64,000 bases of DNA from Bacillus sp. OV322. Its GTDB lineage: Bacteria > Bacillota > Bacilli > Bacillales > DSM-1321. The stretch's first letter is position 1, and every line of letters starts with the position of its first letter. Under the pieces are notes generated by a model that saw nothing but the letters and a program-made list of their open reading frames with translations, searched no databases and was not told where the DNA came from. Where the stretch lies: the NCBI RefSeq assembly GCF_900112495.1, contig NZ_FOMA01000004.1, positions 248,001 through 312,000 on the forward strand, read 5' to 3'. The position numbers and the translations under genes were made by a program. Shown here one piece after another: positions 22,057 to 29,935 of the stretch.

Positions 22057-22218
22057 TTACACATTATTTTCAGTTTCTTCCTGGAACATCGCGGGAAATA
22101 ATATCTTCTTGAAAGTTCCTGGAACATTTGACCAATCTTGTTGCATTTCTGAGATATAAATAGAATTAATCGGTATACCACCTTCGTAATAAAGTATTTC
22201 ATCATTTTCAATCTTTAC
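22057..22218 (-). pseudogene. remnant of a toxin C-terminal domain
   Basis: An open stretch of about 54 codons without a start, containing EGGIPINSIYISEMQQDW and PGTFKKILFPAMF and ending in a normal stop. It is bounded upstream by an in-frame stop and has no LXG part. Style and location match a displaced polymorphic-toxin tip. Family not recognised. Confidence 0.6.
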
Positions 22219-22244
22219 ACTGTGCTAGCCTTAAAATTCTTCAC

Positions 22245-22283
22245 AAAAAAGCACATGTTGCCTAATGACATTCAAGTGCTTTA
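22245..22283 (-). terminator. terminator of the Imm59-like gene
   Basis: AAAGCAC … GTGCTTT stem followed by six T on the minus strand, about 70 bp after the stop at 22351. Confidence 0.75.
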
Positions 22284-22350
22284 AGTTCAAGTATTTTCTA
22301 TGCTTTCATGTTTGAGTTTAGTTTGTAAGTTTCATTGAATCGTAAAAACT

Positions 22351-22599
22351 TTAAAGCTCGCTCAATATTTTATCAGCTCTTAATCTATCAATAAAATCAT
22401 CTAATGCTTCTTCCTCATCCGCATAGGTATCTTGTGAATTTGTAATTTTGCTGGCCCTTTCATCTGTTACATAAACAATCCATTCATTATTCTCATGCCT
22501 TAACACAACTTCATTTTCTCTATTATCCCTTACTTCATTCATATTATAATCTTGTAAATTCTCCTCATGTATAATTCTTATTGCCTCTTTTATATACAT
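22351..22599 (-). CDS. Imm59-like immunity protein
   Basis: 82 residues, highly charged: MYIKEAIRIIHEENLQDYNM … WIVYVTDERASKI … DEEEALDDFIDRLRADK. The W-x-V-Y-x-T-x-E-R and D-E-E-A-x-D-x-F pattern resembles the small Imm59-type immunity proteins found beside LXG toxins; the name is from memory of the family and moderately certain. GGAGG 7 bp before the ATG. It begins 15 bp after the stop of a toxin remnant (22614-22755), the usual toxin-immunity spacing. Confidence 0.65.
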   Translation of the reverse strand: MYIKEAIRIIHEENLQDYNMNEVRDNRENEVVLRHENNEWIVYVTDERASKITNSQDTYADEEEALDDFIDRLRADKILSEL

Positions 22600-22613
22600 G
22601 GCTTATCCTCCTA

Positions 22614-22755
22614 TTAAATTTCCTTAAGCAAACCTAATCCTTCTAATTGTTTAACCGTAAGACTAAATTCATATTGAATATTTTCTTTTTGGACATGTAA
22701 CGTAACGGGGACGATGGTAAGTTTTTGCGACTCCATGATACGAGCTTTGTTATTC
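22614..22755 (-). pseudogene. toxin C-terminal tail next to the Imm59-like gene
   Basis: Start-less frame of about 46 codons containing ESQKLTIVPVTLHVQKE and YEFSLTVKQLEGLGLLKE, then a stop. The rest of the toxin is gone. Immediately precedes the Imm59-like gene, so it is the tip of that gene's former toxin partner. Confidence 0.6.
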
Positions 22756-22758
22756 TCT

Positions 22759-23040
22759 TTATACAAAGCTCTGACATAATTCTTTAATCAGCTTTTCAGC
22801 CTTATGCATTTCCCCTAATAATGTATCTTGATAGTCATTGTAACTATCCATGTATGCACGCACACCACCTAAAATATTTATACCCTTAACATCCTCATTA
22901 TTTTCTAATATTTCTAATGCCTTCTTATATCTTTTATATATAAGCTGCAAAAAACCACTATTTATATCTTTAGCATACTCTTCCTCTAATTTATTTATCA
23001 CAACTTTTATTTGGTCAATAAACTGCTTTTTCTTATCCAT
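22759..23040 (-). CDS. small helical protein, probable immunity protein
   Basis: 93 residues, predicted almost wholly helical (DQIKVVINKLEEEYAKD, YKKALEILENNEDV, SYNDYQDTLLGEMHKAEK). No family recognised with confidence. The ATG has GGGG 6-7 bp upstream and follows within a few bases the end of a decayed toxin domain (23043-23360), so it is most likely that toxin's immunity partner. Inference from position. Confidence 0.55.
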   Translation of the reverse strand: MDKKKQFIDQIKVVINKLEEEYAKDINSGFLQLIYKRYKKALEILENNEDVKGINILGGVRAYMDSYNDYQDTLLGEMHKAEKLIKELCQSFV

Positions 23041-23042
23041 TA

Positions 23043-23360
23043 AATTCCCCTATCTACTCGGAACCTCTCGTGTCTCTTTTATCCATTCAGAGGGCCATCC
23101 TTATGGTAGTAATATTTGGTCTCCATCGCCTTTTAGTAAGGCTTCAGTTTTTGTATACTGTTTCTCCACTCTACCTATATAAAAAATTGTCCTTTCGGTA
23201 CTTCTATAAACGCTTCATATTGCCTGGAATTTTTCCAATCAGGCACTAATGCTGTACTTATTTTTGCTTTATTCTATTTCCAGCTAAACTAGTAGTGACA
23301 AATGCTCCACCTGCTTTTGCACTGCCACCATAAGTCCTATAATTAAAATCAGCTTCTTAT
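23043..23360 (-). pseudogene. decayed toxin C-terminal domain
   Basis: Conserved-looking peptide pieces in alternating frames: YGGSAKAGGAFVTTSLAGNR, then ISTALVPDWKNSRQYEAFIE, then YTKTEALLKGDGDQILLP, then GWPSEWIKETREVPSR. They are interrupted by at least two frameshifts and a nonsense codon. Clearly once one protein domain ending a few bases before the next gene. Function not recognised; it looks like a secreted-toxin tip. Confidence 0.65.
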
Positions 23361-23390
23361 TGACTACATAACAGAGGTTTATTCAAATAA

Positions 23391-23430
23391 AATAAAAACC
23401 TTGAAAGGCAGTCTTAAAGCCAGTCAAGGT
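23391..23430 (-). terminator. terminator of the 23516-23767 gene
   Basis: ACCTTGACTGGC … GCCTTTCAAGGT stem followed by TTTTATTTTATT on the minus strand. Confidence 0.8.
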
Positions 23431-23515
23431 CTATTAATTTACCAAATTAATTAATTCTAATTATAAAAAATTCTCTAATCATTCAGCTATTCAATTATCA
23501 AATTCTTAAAGTATT

Positions 23516-23767
23516 TTAATTGTTAAGTCTGTTATGTTGACTTAACACTATTTTATAAAAATAATCAAACGCCTCATCTTCATTATCTATTTTTTTAATT
23601 ATGAAATGACCACCACGTTCTCTAGTTTCATAAACATTCCATACCCCTTGATCATATACACAACCTAAAACTAATGGAGCATCAGATAGCTTGTCGAGTA
23701 TTATAATATATTCACCGATATTTAATTTATCAGTATCTATTTTTTTTAAGAACTCTTGTTTTGTCAT
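23516..23767 (-). CDS. small immunity-like protein
   Basis: 83 residues: LNIGEYIIILDKLSDAPLVL … VWNVYETRERGGHFIIKK … DNEDEAFDYFYKIV. It shares the W-x-V-Y-x-T-x-E-R and D-E-A-x-D-x-F layout with the Imm59-like protein at 22351-22599, so the two may be distant relatives. A GGGGG stretch precedes the ATG at 23767. It follows by 11 bp the toxin domain encoded at 23779 and is its likely immunity partner. Confidence 0.65.
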   Translation of the reverse strand: MTKQEFLKKIDTDKLNIGEYIIILDKLSDAPLVLGCVYDQGVWNVYETRERGGHFIIKKIDNEDEAFDYFYKIVLSQHNRLNN

Positions 23768-23778
23768 TTTTACTCCCC

Positions 23779-25041
23779 CTAATATTTCGGTATAACTCCA
23801 ATCATTTCCAACGTTTGCGCATTTAAAGGAGTTACGATTTGCTCAGCTCCACCATTCATTAATTTCTTACCGGTAGAACTATTAAACCAAGGAGCAGCCG
23901 TACCTTTTAATCCATAAGTGGAATCTATATTTCCAAAGATCTTTTTTATTCTATCTTGATAATCGTTATAACTTGCCTTAAACCTATCAAAATCAATTTC
24001 TGAGATGGCATTTTTTCCATTAGCTACTACAACCCGATTCAGCTCTTCCAAGTTTTCACTTTTAATTGCATCAATAGCTCTAAAATAAGATTCATTTTTA
24101 AAAACTCCTACATGTCTAGCCGAAGGGTTTTCTAAATATGGTATTGCACGCTGATCATAGGTGTAAGGAATGCCCTCATTCGGTAGGGTGGTGAAATTTT
24201 CTCCACCCTTTCCACCGACTCTATCCCATTTTTCAGGTAATGGGTTATTTCTATTAATCATTTGAATATAACCTTCTTCAAATCCCATCTTATCTGGCCA
24301 ATCTATATTCATTCTGCCATCAACAAACCCATCCTGCTTTAAGAACTGCATGTCAGAGACAATAGTAACATCACCTTTTACTTCTAATTCATCATATGCT
24401 TGATGAATCTTTTCAAATTTTTTTTCATTCGTTAAATCATCTCGTTTTGCAATGTCATTAATATGATTAAAATATTCTCCTATATTCTTAAATTTAATTT
24501 TATCCGTACCCTCACTACCACCACTCAACTCATTATTAACCTGTTTCTGCTCCTTCTTCTTCGCAAGCTTCTCCCAAGACCCTGCTTTACCTCACTGATG
24601 GTTTTGGTTTCGACCGCTAAGACTTTAGGCTGAATAGGACCGTTTCCTTCCATTTTCAGGAATTTCACACCCACTGGAACGTCGGCTTTTCCGATTTGTT
24701 TGCCGATTTCCCGAAGTGTGTTTTGGGCCTTTTTTGCTGTGGCTTGGGCGTATTGTTTGCTGTAGGTGTTGAACGGGATGTGTACAGGCTTTCCGCCGAT
24801 GAATTTGCCTGCTGCTCCAAGTCCGAGTATGCTGAATGCCTGAATCAGGCTTTGCTGCTTTTGTTCTTCTGTCATCTTGTTTCCCAGGAAGTCTCTCCTG
24901 TGATACCCTCTCCCATGCCTTTGGCGGCGGCAAGCGCATAGATGCCTTTTTCAGTTTTCTGAAGAGCTGAGAAGCCTTTGGAGGTTTTATAGGCATCAAG
25001 GGCATGATCGGCGGCATTCAGGGCTATGGCTTTTTTGTAGA
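23779..25041 (-). pseudogene. frameshifted LXG-type toxin remnant with a complete C-terminal domain
   Basis: The segment from about 25041 to 24560 repeats the middle of the intact LXG toxin almost base for base (NAADHALDAYKT, KGMGEGITG, TEEQKQQSLIQAFS, FNTYSKQYAQATAK). It has a one-base deletion near 24893 and a second frame change near 24590. After that, an uninterrupted 249-codon toxin domain runs to the stop. It contains PLPEKWDRVGGKGGENF, GIPYTYDQRAIPYL and GGAEQIVTPLNAQTLEMIGV, a layout reminiscent of TNT-type NAD glycohydrolase toxins (low certainty). The LXG export domain is missing, so it cannot be secreted as it stands. Confidence 0.8.
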
Positions 25042-25061
25042 TGACCCTGAAACAGTTACAT

Positions 25062-25100
25062 AATAAAAACCTTGATAATAATTCAACTTATCAAGGTTTA
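25062..25100 (-). terminator. terminator of the LXG-YwqK-EndoV operon
   Basis: AAACCTTGATAA … TTATCAAGGTTT-type stem with TTTTTATTATG after it on the minus strand, right after the endonuclease V stop. Confidence 0.85.
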
Positions 25101-25104
25101 AGCT

Positions 25105-25812
25105 CTATAACTTATATTTTTCCCATAGATTTTTTCTCATGATATGTGTCTCTAGATCTGCTAACCTAACAGGTATGGGTAACCGACTTTCTTTATTAAT
25201 AAGTCTCATAACTATTTCAGTACTTGTCTCTAAATCAATACAGTTACCACAGGAGATAAAAATGGGTTTTACACTTTTGGTTGTTCTTAAAGCTCGACCA
25301 TATATTTCATTATTAATGATAATATCCGTATACGATCCCTCTTGATTCTTAGGCATAGTAAAATCTACATCATTAATCTTTAAATAACTTTTCGCAACAC
25401 CAATTGTTGGTTTATTTAAATAGAAAGAAGCATGTGTTGCAATACCCATGTGGCGATAATGCAAATAACCATTCCCATCAAACATATAAATATCTGGTGG
25501 CTTAGTTAGTTTTTTTGCGGCAGCTTTAATTAAAGGCAACTCACGAAAAGCAAGAAAACCTGAAATATATGGGATTGTTATTTCTCCATAACTGGACACT
25601 TGCTCAACAACTTCATGTGAGCTAAAATCAATGACTACAATACAGCATGTACCAAATGTTTTACCATTTGCTTCCCAATACGCTAAATCTACTCCTGCAA
25701 CAAACTGTATTTCTTCTAATTGAAAGGTATTTCTAAGTTGTACTTTTGGTAAGAGTGCAAGCTGCTCATTTTTAAAATCCTCTATTAAAGGCTTTAATTT
25801 AGAATTATCCAT
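25105..25812 (-). CDS. nfi: endonuclease V (deoxyinosine 3'-endonuclease), YwqL-like
   Basis: About 235 residues. It repairs deaminated adenine by cutting near deoxyinosine. Family motifs are clear: FVAGVDLAYWE, VSSYGEITIPYISGFLAFRE, DIYMFDGNGYLHYRHMGIATHA, PTIGVAKSYLK, YGRALRT and SRLPIPVRLADLETH. ATG at 25812 gives the usual N-terminus; no strong ribosome site for it or for TTG 25869. It lies 257 bp after the YwqK-like gene. The order toxin-immunity-endoV equals ywqJ-ywqK-ywqL of B. subtilis, consistent with EndoV limiting damage from the deaminase toxin (inference). Confidence 0.93.
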   Translation of the reverse strand: MDNSKLKPLIEDFKNEQLALLPKVQLRNTFQLEEIQFVAGVDLAYWEANGKTFGTCCIVVIDFSSHEVVEQVSSYGEITIPYISGFLAFRELPLIKAAAKKLTKPPDIYMFDGNGYLHYRHMGIATHASFYLNKPTIGVAKSYLKINDVDFTMPKNQEGSYTDIIINNEIYGRALRTTKSVKPIFISCGNCIDLETSTEIVMRLINKESRLPIPVRLADLETHIMRKNLWEKYKL

Positions 25813-26069
25813 CGCATTCACAGGATAAAAAATTCCCAATAAATAGTACATTCTCTTTGGTTGATTCAAGCTTTTGTTTATTTATATTTTCTTGTTGATC
25901 CCGCTCAACATAACATAAACATATTGCCGTATTTAAACTCCTAATCATATTTTCCTCTCCACTTTCAAACCCAATTTAGTGCATACCTTCTGTATGTCTT
26001 CGCACCAAAAAACTTCATTTGATGAATTATAATCAACATTTCAACTGATTTTGTAAAGTATTTACTTTA

Positions 26070-26525
26070 TTATGCTCTTGGTTCCCTACTGAATTTTTTA
26101 GCATATAATAAATCTGATTCACTTGGTTTTGTTTTTTGATCTATAATATTCCCTTGTTTATCATACTTTTTAAAAGTCATCTCACGTCCGGCAATACATT
26201 CAGATTCGTATTTTTTCGCTCTGTTTTCATAGAATTCAACCTGGTAGCCTTCTGCCGAGTTTTTATTCATATTTCCTATCCTTTTTATATTACCATTCGG
26301 AAAAAATTCCACATATGTTCCTTGTCTAGCACCATTTTCCACGTAGAAATAACTTTCTATATTTCCATTTTCATAAATATCGTAAGCTAATCCAGTAAAC
26401 AGTTTTTCTTTTCCATCAGTATACTCTACTATCCCTAAATCATAGGGGCCCCCGTATTCTAAGTACTCCTCAAACTCCAAGCCGTTCTGTATTACATACT
26501 CCTTTGTTAAAATATCATTTAACAT
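26070..26525 (-). CDS. YwqK-family immunity protein (MORN-like repeats)
   Basis: 151 residues. Repeats of the MORN-variant type are visible: GLAYDIYENGNIESYFYVENG, RQGTYVEFFPNGNIKRIGNM, AEGYQVEFYENRAKKYESE and MTFKKYDKQGNIIDQK (each read as a beta-hairpin; first given in part as YENGNIES). YwqK proteins are the known antitoxins of YwqJ deaminase toxins. The start overlaps the toxin stop by 11 bp, so the pair is translationally coupled. Confidence 0.88.
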   Translation of the reverse strand: MLNDILTKEYVIQNGLEFEEYLEYGGPYDLGIVEYTDGKEKLFTGLAYDIYENGNIESYFYVENGARQGTYVEFFPNGNIKRIGNMNKNSAEGYQVEFYENRAKKYESECIAGREMTFKKYDKQGNIIDQKTKPSESDLLYAKKFSREPRA

Positions 26526-28515
26526 TTTTTGAAACCTCCGTTATTATTTCAAATTCATCAGTTAGATAAGCACAATGAGGACACCGTAGAAACATCATTC
26601 CAGCTGATTTTGTTCTATTTTGACCCGTACGAATTACGTTGATAACAAAATTATCCAATCCAGCACTAGGATTAGCCTGTAATGCTTTATTCAATGCAAT
26701 AACCTCAGCGTGTGAACCCGCTCCTTTTGTAAACGCATATGAATCAATAACTTCTTGTGGCATAGAATCATATCTTGACTTTATGAAAGGATGGAAATCC
26801 GGCAATATTCCATCATAGTCATTTATTGCATAATGAATTTTACCAGTTGTTTTATCATACACTCCAGCAAAAGCTGGGCCAATTTTTTTCTTACTTATCC
26901 CTGTATCCTTTAACTTTTGCAATTCCTTAAGTGTTTCACCGCGTAAGTTAATTCTATAATTTAATTCTTTCGAAGTAAATTTCCCATATTTATTACGTAA
27001 ATAATCTATTCGACTATCACCCGCACCCCCACTACCCAACTCCTTATTAACCTGCTTCTGTTCCTTCTTCTTCGCCAGACCCTGCTTCACTTCACTGAGG
27101 GTTTTGGTTTCGACGGCAAGGATTTTCGGCTGTATCGGGCCGTTTGTAGCCATTTTCAGTACTTTTGCCCCCACAGGGACGTCGACTTTTCCAATTTGTT
27201 TGCCGATTTCCCGGAGTGTGTTTTGAACATTTTTTGCTGTGGCTTGGGCGTATTGTTTGCTGTAGGTGTTAAATGGGATGTTTGCGGGCTTTCCGCCGAT
27301 GAATTTGCCTGCTGCCCCAAGTCCGAGTATGCTGAATGCCTGAATCAGGCTTTGCTGCTTTTGTTCTTCTGTCAGCTTGTTTCCTAAGAAATCTCTTCCT
27401 GTGATGCCCTCTCCCATGCCATTGGCTGCGGCAAGTGCATAAAGGCCTTTTTCAGTTTTCTGGAGAGCGGCGAAGCCTTTAGTGGTTTTATAGGCATCCA
27501 GGGCATGATCTGCGGCATTAAGGACTTTGGCCGTTCTGTAGATGGCCACTCCGCCTTTTGCTGCCCGTCCGGCCCAGCCTACTACTGGGATGAATCCGGC
27601 TGCTGCCATGGCTGCTGCGGCGGCACGCTGGGCTGTGGTCAGTTTTTCATGTGTAACAGGATCGACGCCTTCTGTCGCCCTGATATAGTCGTAGTATCCG
27701 GTTATTTCACCGGTAAAGGTCTTCGTTGTATCCCAGGCTTTTTCATACCATGGGCGATTCTCCTGTTCCTCGAGCTCTTTCGCCTGTTTCCTGGCCTTAG
27801 CCTGGTCCTTTTTAAATGTCAGATAATCGCTGTTCGCTTTTTTCACATCATCCATCAGCTTGTACACGTCACTGTTTTTATAGGCTTGGCTGTCAAAGGA
27901 CATAGGCGAGATCTTGCCGCCTTGACTGCTTGAATTCATGATGGTGCCCAGAAGTCTAATCAAGTAGTTTTCCTGCTGCTCGGAAACCGCATATTCAGTC
28001 AGCAGATTGGCATCAAACTTATTAACCGCTTTAATGGTGTTTTCTCTTTTTTTATCTGCTTTATCAATTTCATCTTCAAAGGTTTCTTTTGAAAATACCT
28101 GTAAAGATAGAATATCATCTATTGTATGAAAAATCTTCTTCAAATCGTCCTGCTGGGCCGTTACGATTTCCTTTGACTTTTTCAGTCCGTTTGAAACTTC
28201 GTCCTCGAGAAAAGGTTCAACAACGATGGTGTCTCCTGAGAGCTTGGATTCCTCTGCAGAGCCGCTGACTCCATTGAAAAAGGCAATGTTTGCCCCAATC
28301 AGCCGGAGCCAGGCATCCGCAAGCTCTCCTTGCGCCCCATAAAATCCCTTAATTGATTTTGCGCCATTTCCCTGAAGCTCATCGTCCATTTTCACAATAG
28401 TGTCGAATTCTTTTTTGAGCGCGGTGATTTGCTTTTCAAGTTCTTCATATTGCTTGGCGCGCTCCTTCATTGCTGCTACCAGTGTATTGTGTTCGTAGAC
28501 TTTGACATCCGCCAT
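26515..28515 (-). CDS. LXG polymorphic toxin with YwqJ-type deaminase domain
   Basis: 666 residues, exported by the type VII (Esx/Yuk) system. Residues 1-200: helical LXG domain (MADVKVYEHNTLVAAMKERA…). About 255-330: pre-toxin hinge (YEKAWDTTKTFTGEITGYYD, EGVDPVTHEKLTTAQRA, AAGFIPVVGWAGRAAKGG). About 510-666: YwqJ-like deaminase with H602-A-E604 (GSHAEVIALNKAL) and C645-P-H-C648 (RCPHCAYLT), the zinc-binding and catalytic set of nucleic-acid or nucleotide deaminases. All catalytic residues present, so it is probably functional. GAAGGG precedes the ATG. The hinge (27040-27545) is duplicated in the 23779-25041 pseudogene. Confidence 0.93.
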   Translation of the reverse strand: MADVKVYEHNTLVAAMKERAKQYEELEKQITALKKEFDTIVKMDDELQGNGAKSIKGFYGAQGELADAWLRLIGANIAFFNGVSGSAEESKLSGDTIVVEPFLEDEVSNGLKKSKEIVTAQQDDLKKIFHTIDDILSLQVFSKETFEDEIDKADKKRENTIKAVNKFDANLLTEYAVSEQQENYLIRLLGTIMNSSSQGGKISPMSFDSQAYKNSDVYKLMDDVKKANSDYLTFKKDQAKARKQAKELEEQENRPWYEKAWDTTKTFTGEITGYYDYIRATEGVDPVTHEKLTTAQRAAAAAMAAAGFIPVVGWAGRAAKGGVAIYRTAKVLNAADHALDAYKTTKGFAALQKTEKGLYALAAANGMGEGITGRDFLGNKLTEEQKQQSLIQAFSILGLGAAGKFIGGKPANIPFNTYSKQYAQATAKNVQNTLREIGKQIGKVDVPVGAKVLKMATNGPIQPKILAVETKTLSEVKQGLAKKKEQKQVNKELGSGGAGDSRIDYLRNKYGKFTSKELNYRINLRGETLKELQKLKDTGISKKKIGPAFAGVYDKTTGKIHYAINDYDGILPDFHPFIKSRYDSMPQEVIDSYAFTKGAGSHAEVIALNKALQANPSAGLDNFVINVIRTGQNRTKSAGMMFLRCPHCAYLTDEFEIITEVSKNVK

Positions 28516-29052
28516 TCTATCAGGCCCTTCCCTGTTTTTTTCTAATCTTAGCCAGTTTAATGTTTCATTAGATCGCCGCCTGATTTTTGGTCTGTGAATA
28601 ATTGAACATATCTAAACGGTTATCTTATATTAATAGAATAAAACACATTCAATCTTTTCCATATTTTACATTATAGGGTACATAGTTGTTTATATTAATA
28701 GGAAATTCTACTTCTTTTCAAGGGTTTGATTTAGGTAAATAGTCTCACAAAAAAAACACCTCTCCTCAAAAGGGAAAAGTGTTCATCGATATCCTATCAT
28801 CTCTTTTTCTTTTTCTATCAGCTTTTCTGATATTTTCCTTTGGATTATTAAGTACCAATTGAACTATTTTGAGACATCAGCCAAGCTAGCCTAGAGAAGT
28901 CCCTTCTAACCTTTCATGTGGTGACCAAAACGATTGAGGCCAGATAAACCTATATTTTGCCATACTTTCTTGCACTGCACTATTCAATCTCCCTTTGATA
29001 TAGGCAAATTATCCAGGCAATTTCAACTGATTTTTATGCTCTCATTGGTTCC
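28516..29052. other. region between the LXG operon and the biosynthetic operon
   Basis: AT-rich. It should contain the LXG promoter (28516-28740) and holds the biosynthetic-operon terminator at 28748-28787. From 28790 to 29052 I see nothing coding. Confidence 0.5.
28748..28787 (-). terminator. terminator of the NRPS/PKS operon
   Basis: AACACTTTTCC … GGAGAGGTGTT stem (two G-T pairs) followed by eight T on the minus strand, about 265 bp after the last small ORF. Confidence 0.75.
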
Positions 29053-29142
29053 TTATTTTTTTCTCTGATTCCTATTTAGATACAAGATATGGATAACAAG
29101 GAAAATAGAAAGTATTGCTATTCCAGCTTTGAATGTCACCAT
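29053..29142 (-). CDS. 29-residue hydrophobic peptide
   Basis: ATG at 29142 with AAGGAG 8 bp upstream, coding MVTFKAGIAILSIFLVIHIL followed by YLNRNQRKK and a stop: one membrane helix and a basic tail. It sits 80 bp after the PPTase stop and before the operon terminator, so it is probably co-transcribed with the pathway. No family recognised. It could be an exporter accessory peptide or a small membrane immunity/toxin peptide. Short length means chance occurrence cannot be excluded. Confidence 0.5.
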   Translation of the reverse strand: MVTFKAGIAILSIFLVIHILYLNRNQRKK

Positions 29143-29222
29143 TTTTAAATCTCCTTGTCATGTCTATCAAGTAAAGACCTGTATAACCCCAGCGGAAAAG
29201 GAAAGCTTCCTTTGCCCCTCCA

Positions 29223-29915
29223 TTACCGCTCTGCATATCTCGCAGAATCCATTAAATTCCCCAATAATGCTTCCGTATCCGCTGTTTGCGATACGACGAT
29301 CGTGCAGACCTCCATTTCATTCTTTATAAATGAAAAAGCTTTCAGGAAAGGGAAATTCTTAAAGTGAACCTGATAGATTTCCTGAGAGGCAGAAGCCATT
29401 AAAGAAACATCCTTTATTTCGTAGATAGAGTAATCTGCCAGTAAGCCTATTTTCAATGCCTTTCCAAGTGCTTCCTTGCAGCTGAAAAAAATATAAGCAA
29501 ATTTAGAAAGGGGGGTGTGTTCACTGATGAGGCCCCTTTCCTGGACTGTAAGCAGCTTTTCAATAACCTTGCTGGTACCGATTGTCTCTATATCCACCCC
29601 TACCACTTCATCTTTTGAGTAGATAATGGAAAACGCGTAGTTTTTTGAATGGCTCAGACCCACTTCTATGCATTTATCCTTAATTATCGGATAGCGGAAC
29701 GTCCCGTATTCTACTGTTACCTGGTTAAACTCAAGACCCAAAGACGGAAAATTCTCTTTCAGATTCTTTTTGATGGCATAACGCCCAACCAGAAACTCTC
29801 TTTTCCTGTTTTCATTCATCATTTTTCCATAGAGTTCAAGTTCCAGGGGACTCAGAACTTCAGCGGCCTCCATGTTCTCTTGTATATTTAGTTCTATTAA
29901 TTTTGAGCATATCAT
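29223..29915 (-). CDS. 4'-phosphopantetheinyl transferase, Sfp-type
   Basis: 230 residues. It attaches phosphopantetheine to the carrier domains of the cluster. Signatures: VGVDIETIG (D108, E110, Mg/CoA binding) and FFSCKEALGKALKIG (K147, E148). N-terminal half shows the Sfp-like pseudo-duplication (REFLVGRYAIKKNL, VEVGLSHS-like IEVGLSHSKNYAFSI). A dedicated activating enzyme in the operon fits the six or seven carrier domains upstream. Starts 20 bp after the membrane-protein gene. Confidence 0.92.
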   Translation of the reverse strand: MICSKLIELNIQENMEAAEVLSPLELELYGKMMNENRKREFLVGRYAIKKNLKENFPSLGLEFNQVTVEYGTFRYPIIKDKCIEVGLSHSKNYAFSIIYSKDEVVGVDIETIGTSKVIEKLLTVQERGLISEHTPLSKFAYIFFSCKEALGKALKIGLLADYSIYEIKDVSLMASASQEIYQVHFKNFPFLKAFSFIKNEMEVCTIVVSQTADTEALLGNLMDSARYAER

Positions 29916-29935
29916 AAAGTTTCCACGCCTTTTCT

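Noticed and set aside
21999..22211. 70-codon minus ORF MKMMKYFITKV…
   Set aside because: A different frame of the same stretch carries a better, toxin-like peptide (GGIPINSIYISEMQQDW) ending in a proper stop; the ATG-started frame is a shadow.
24625..25017. 130-codon minus frame, proline/arginine-rich
   Set aside because: Out-of-frame shadow of the frameshifted LXG hinge copy.
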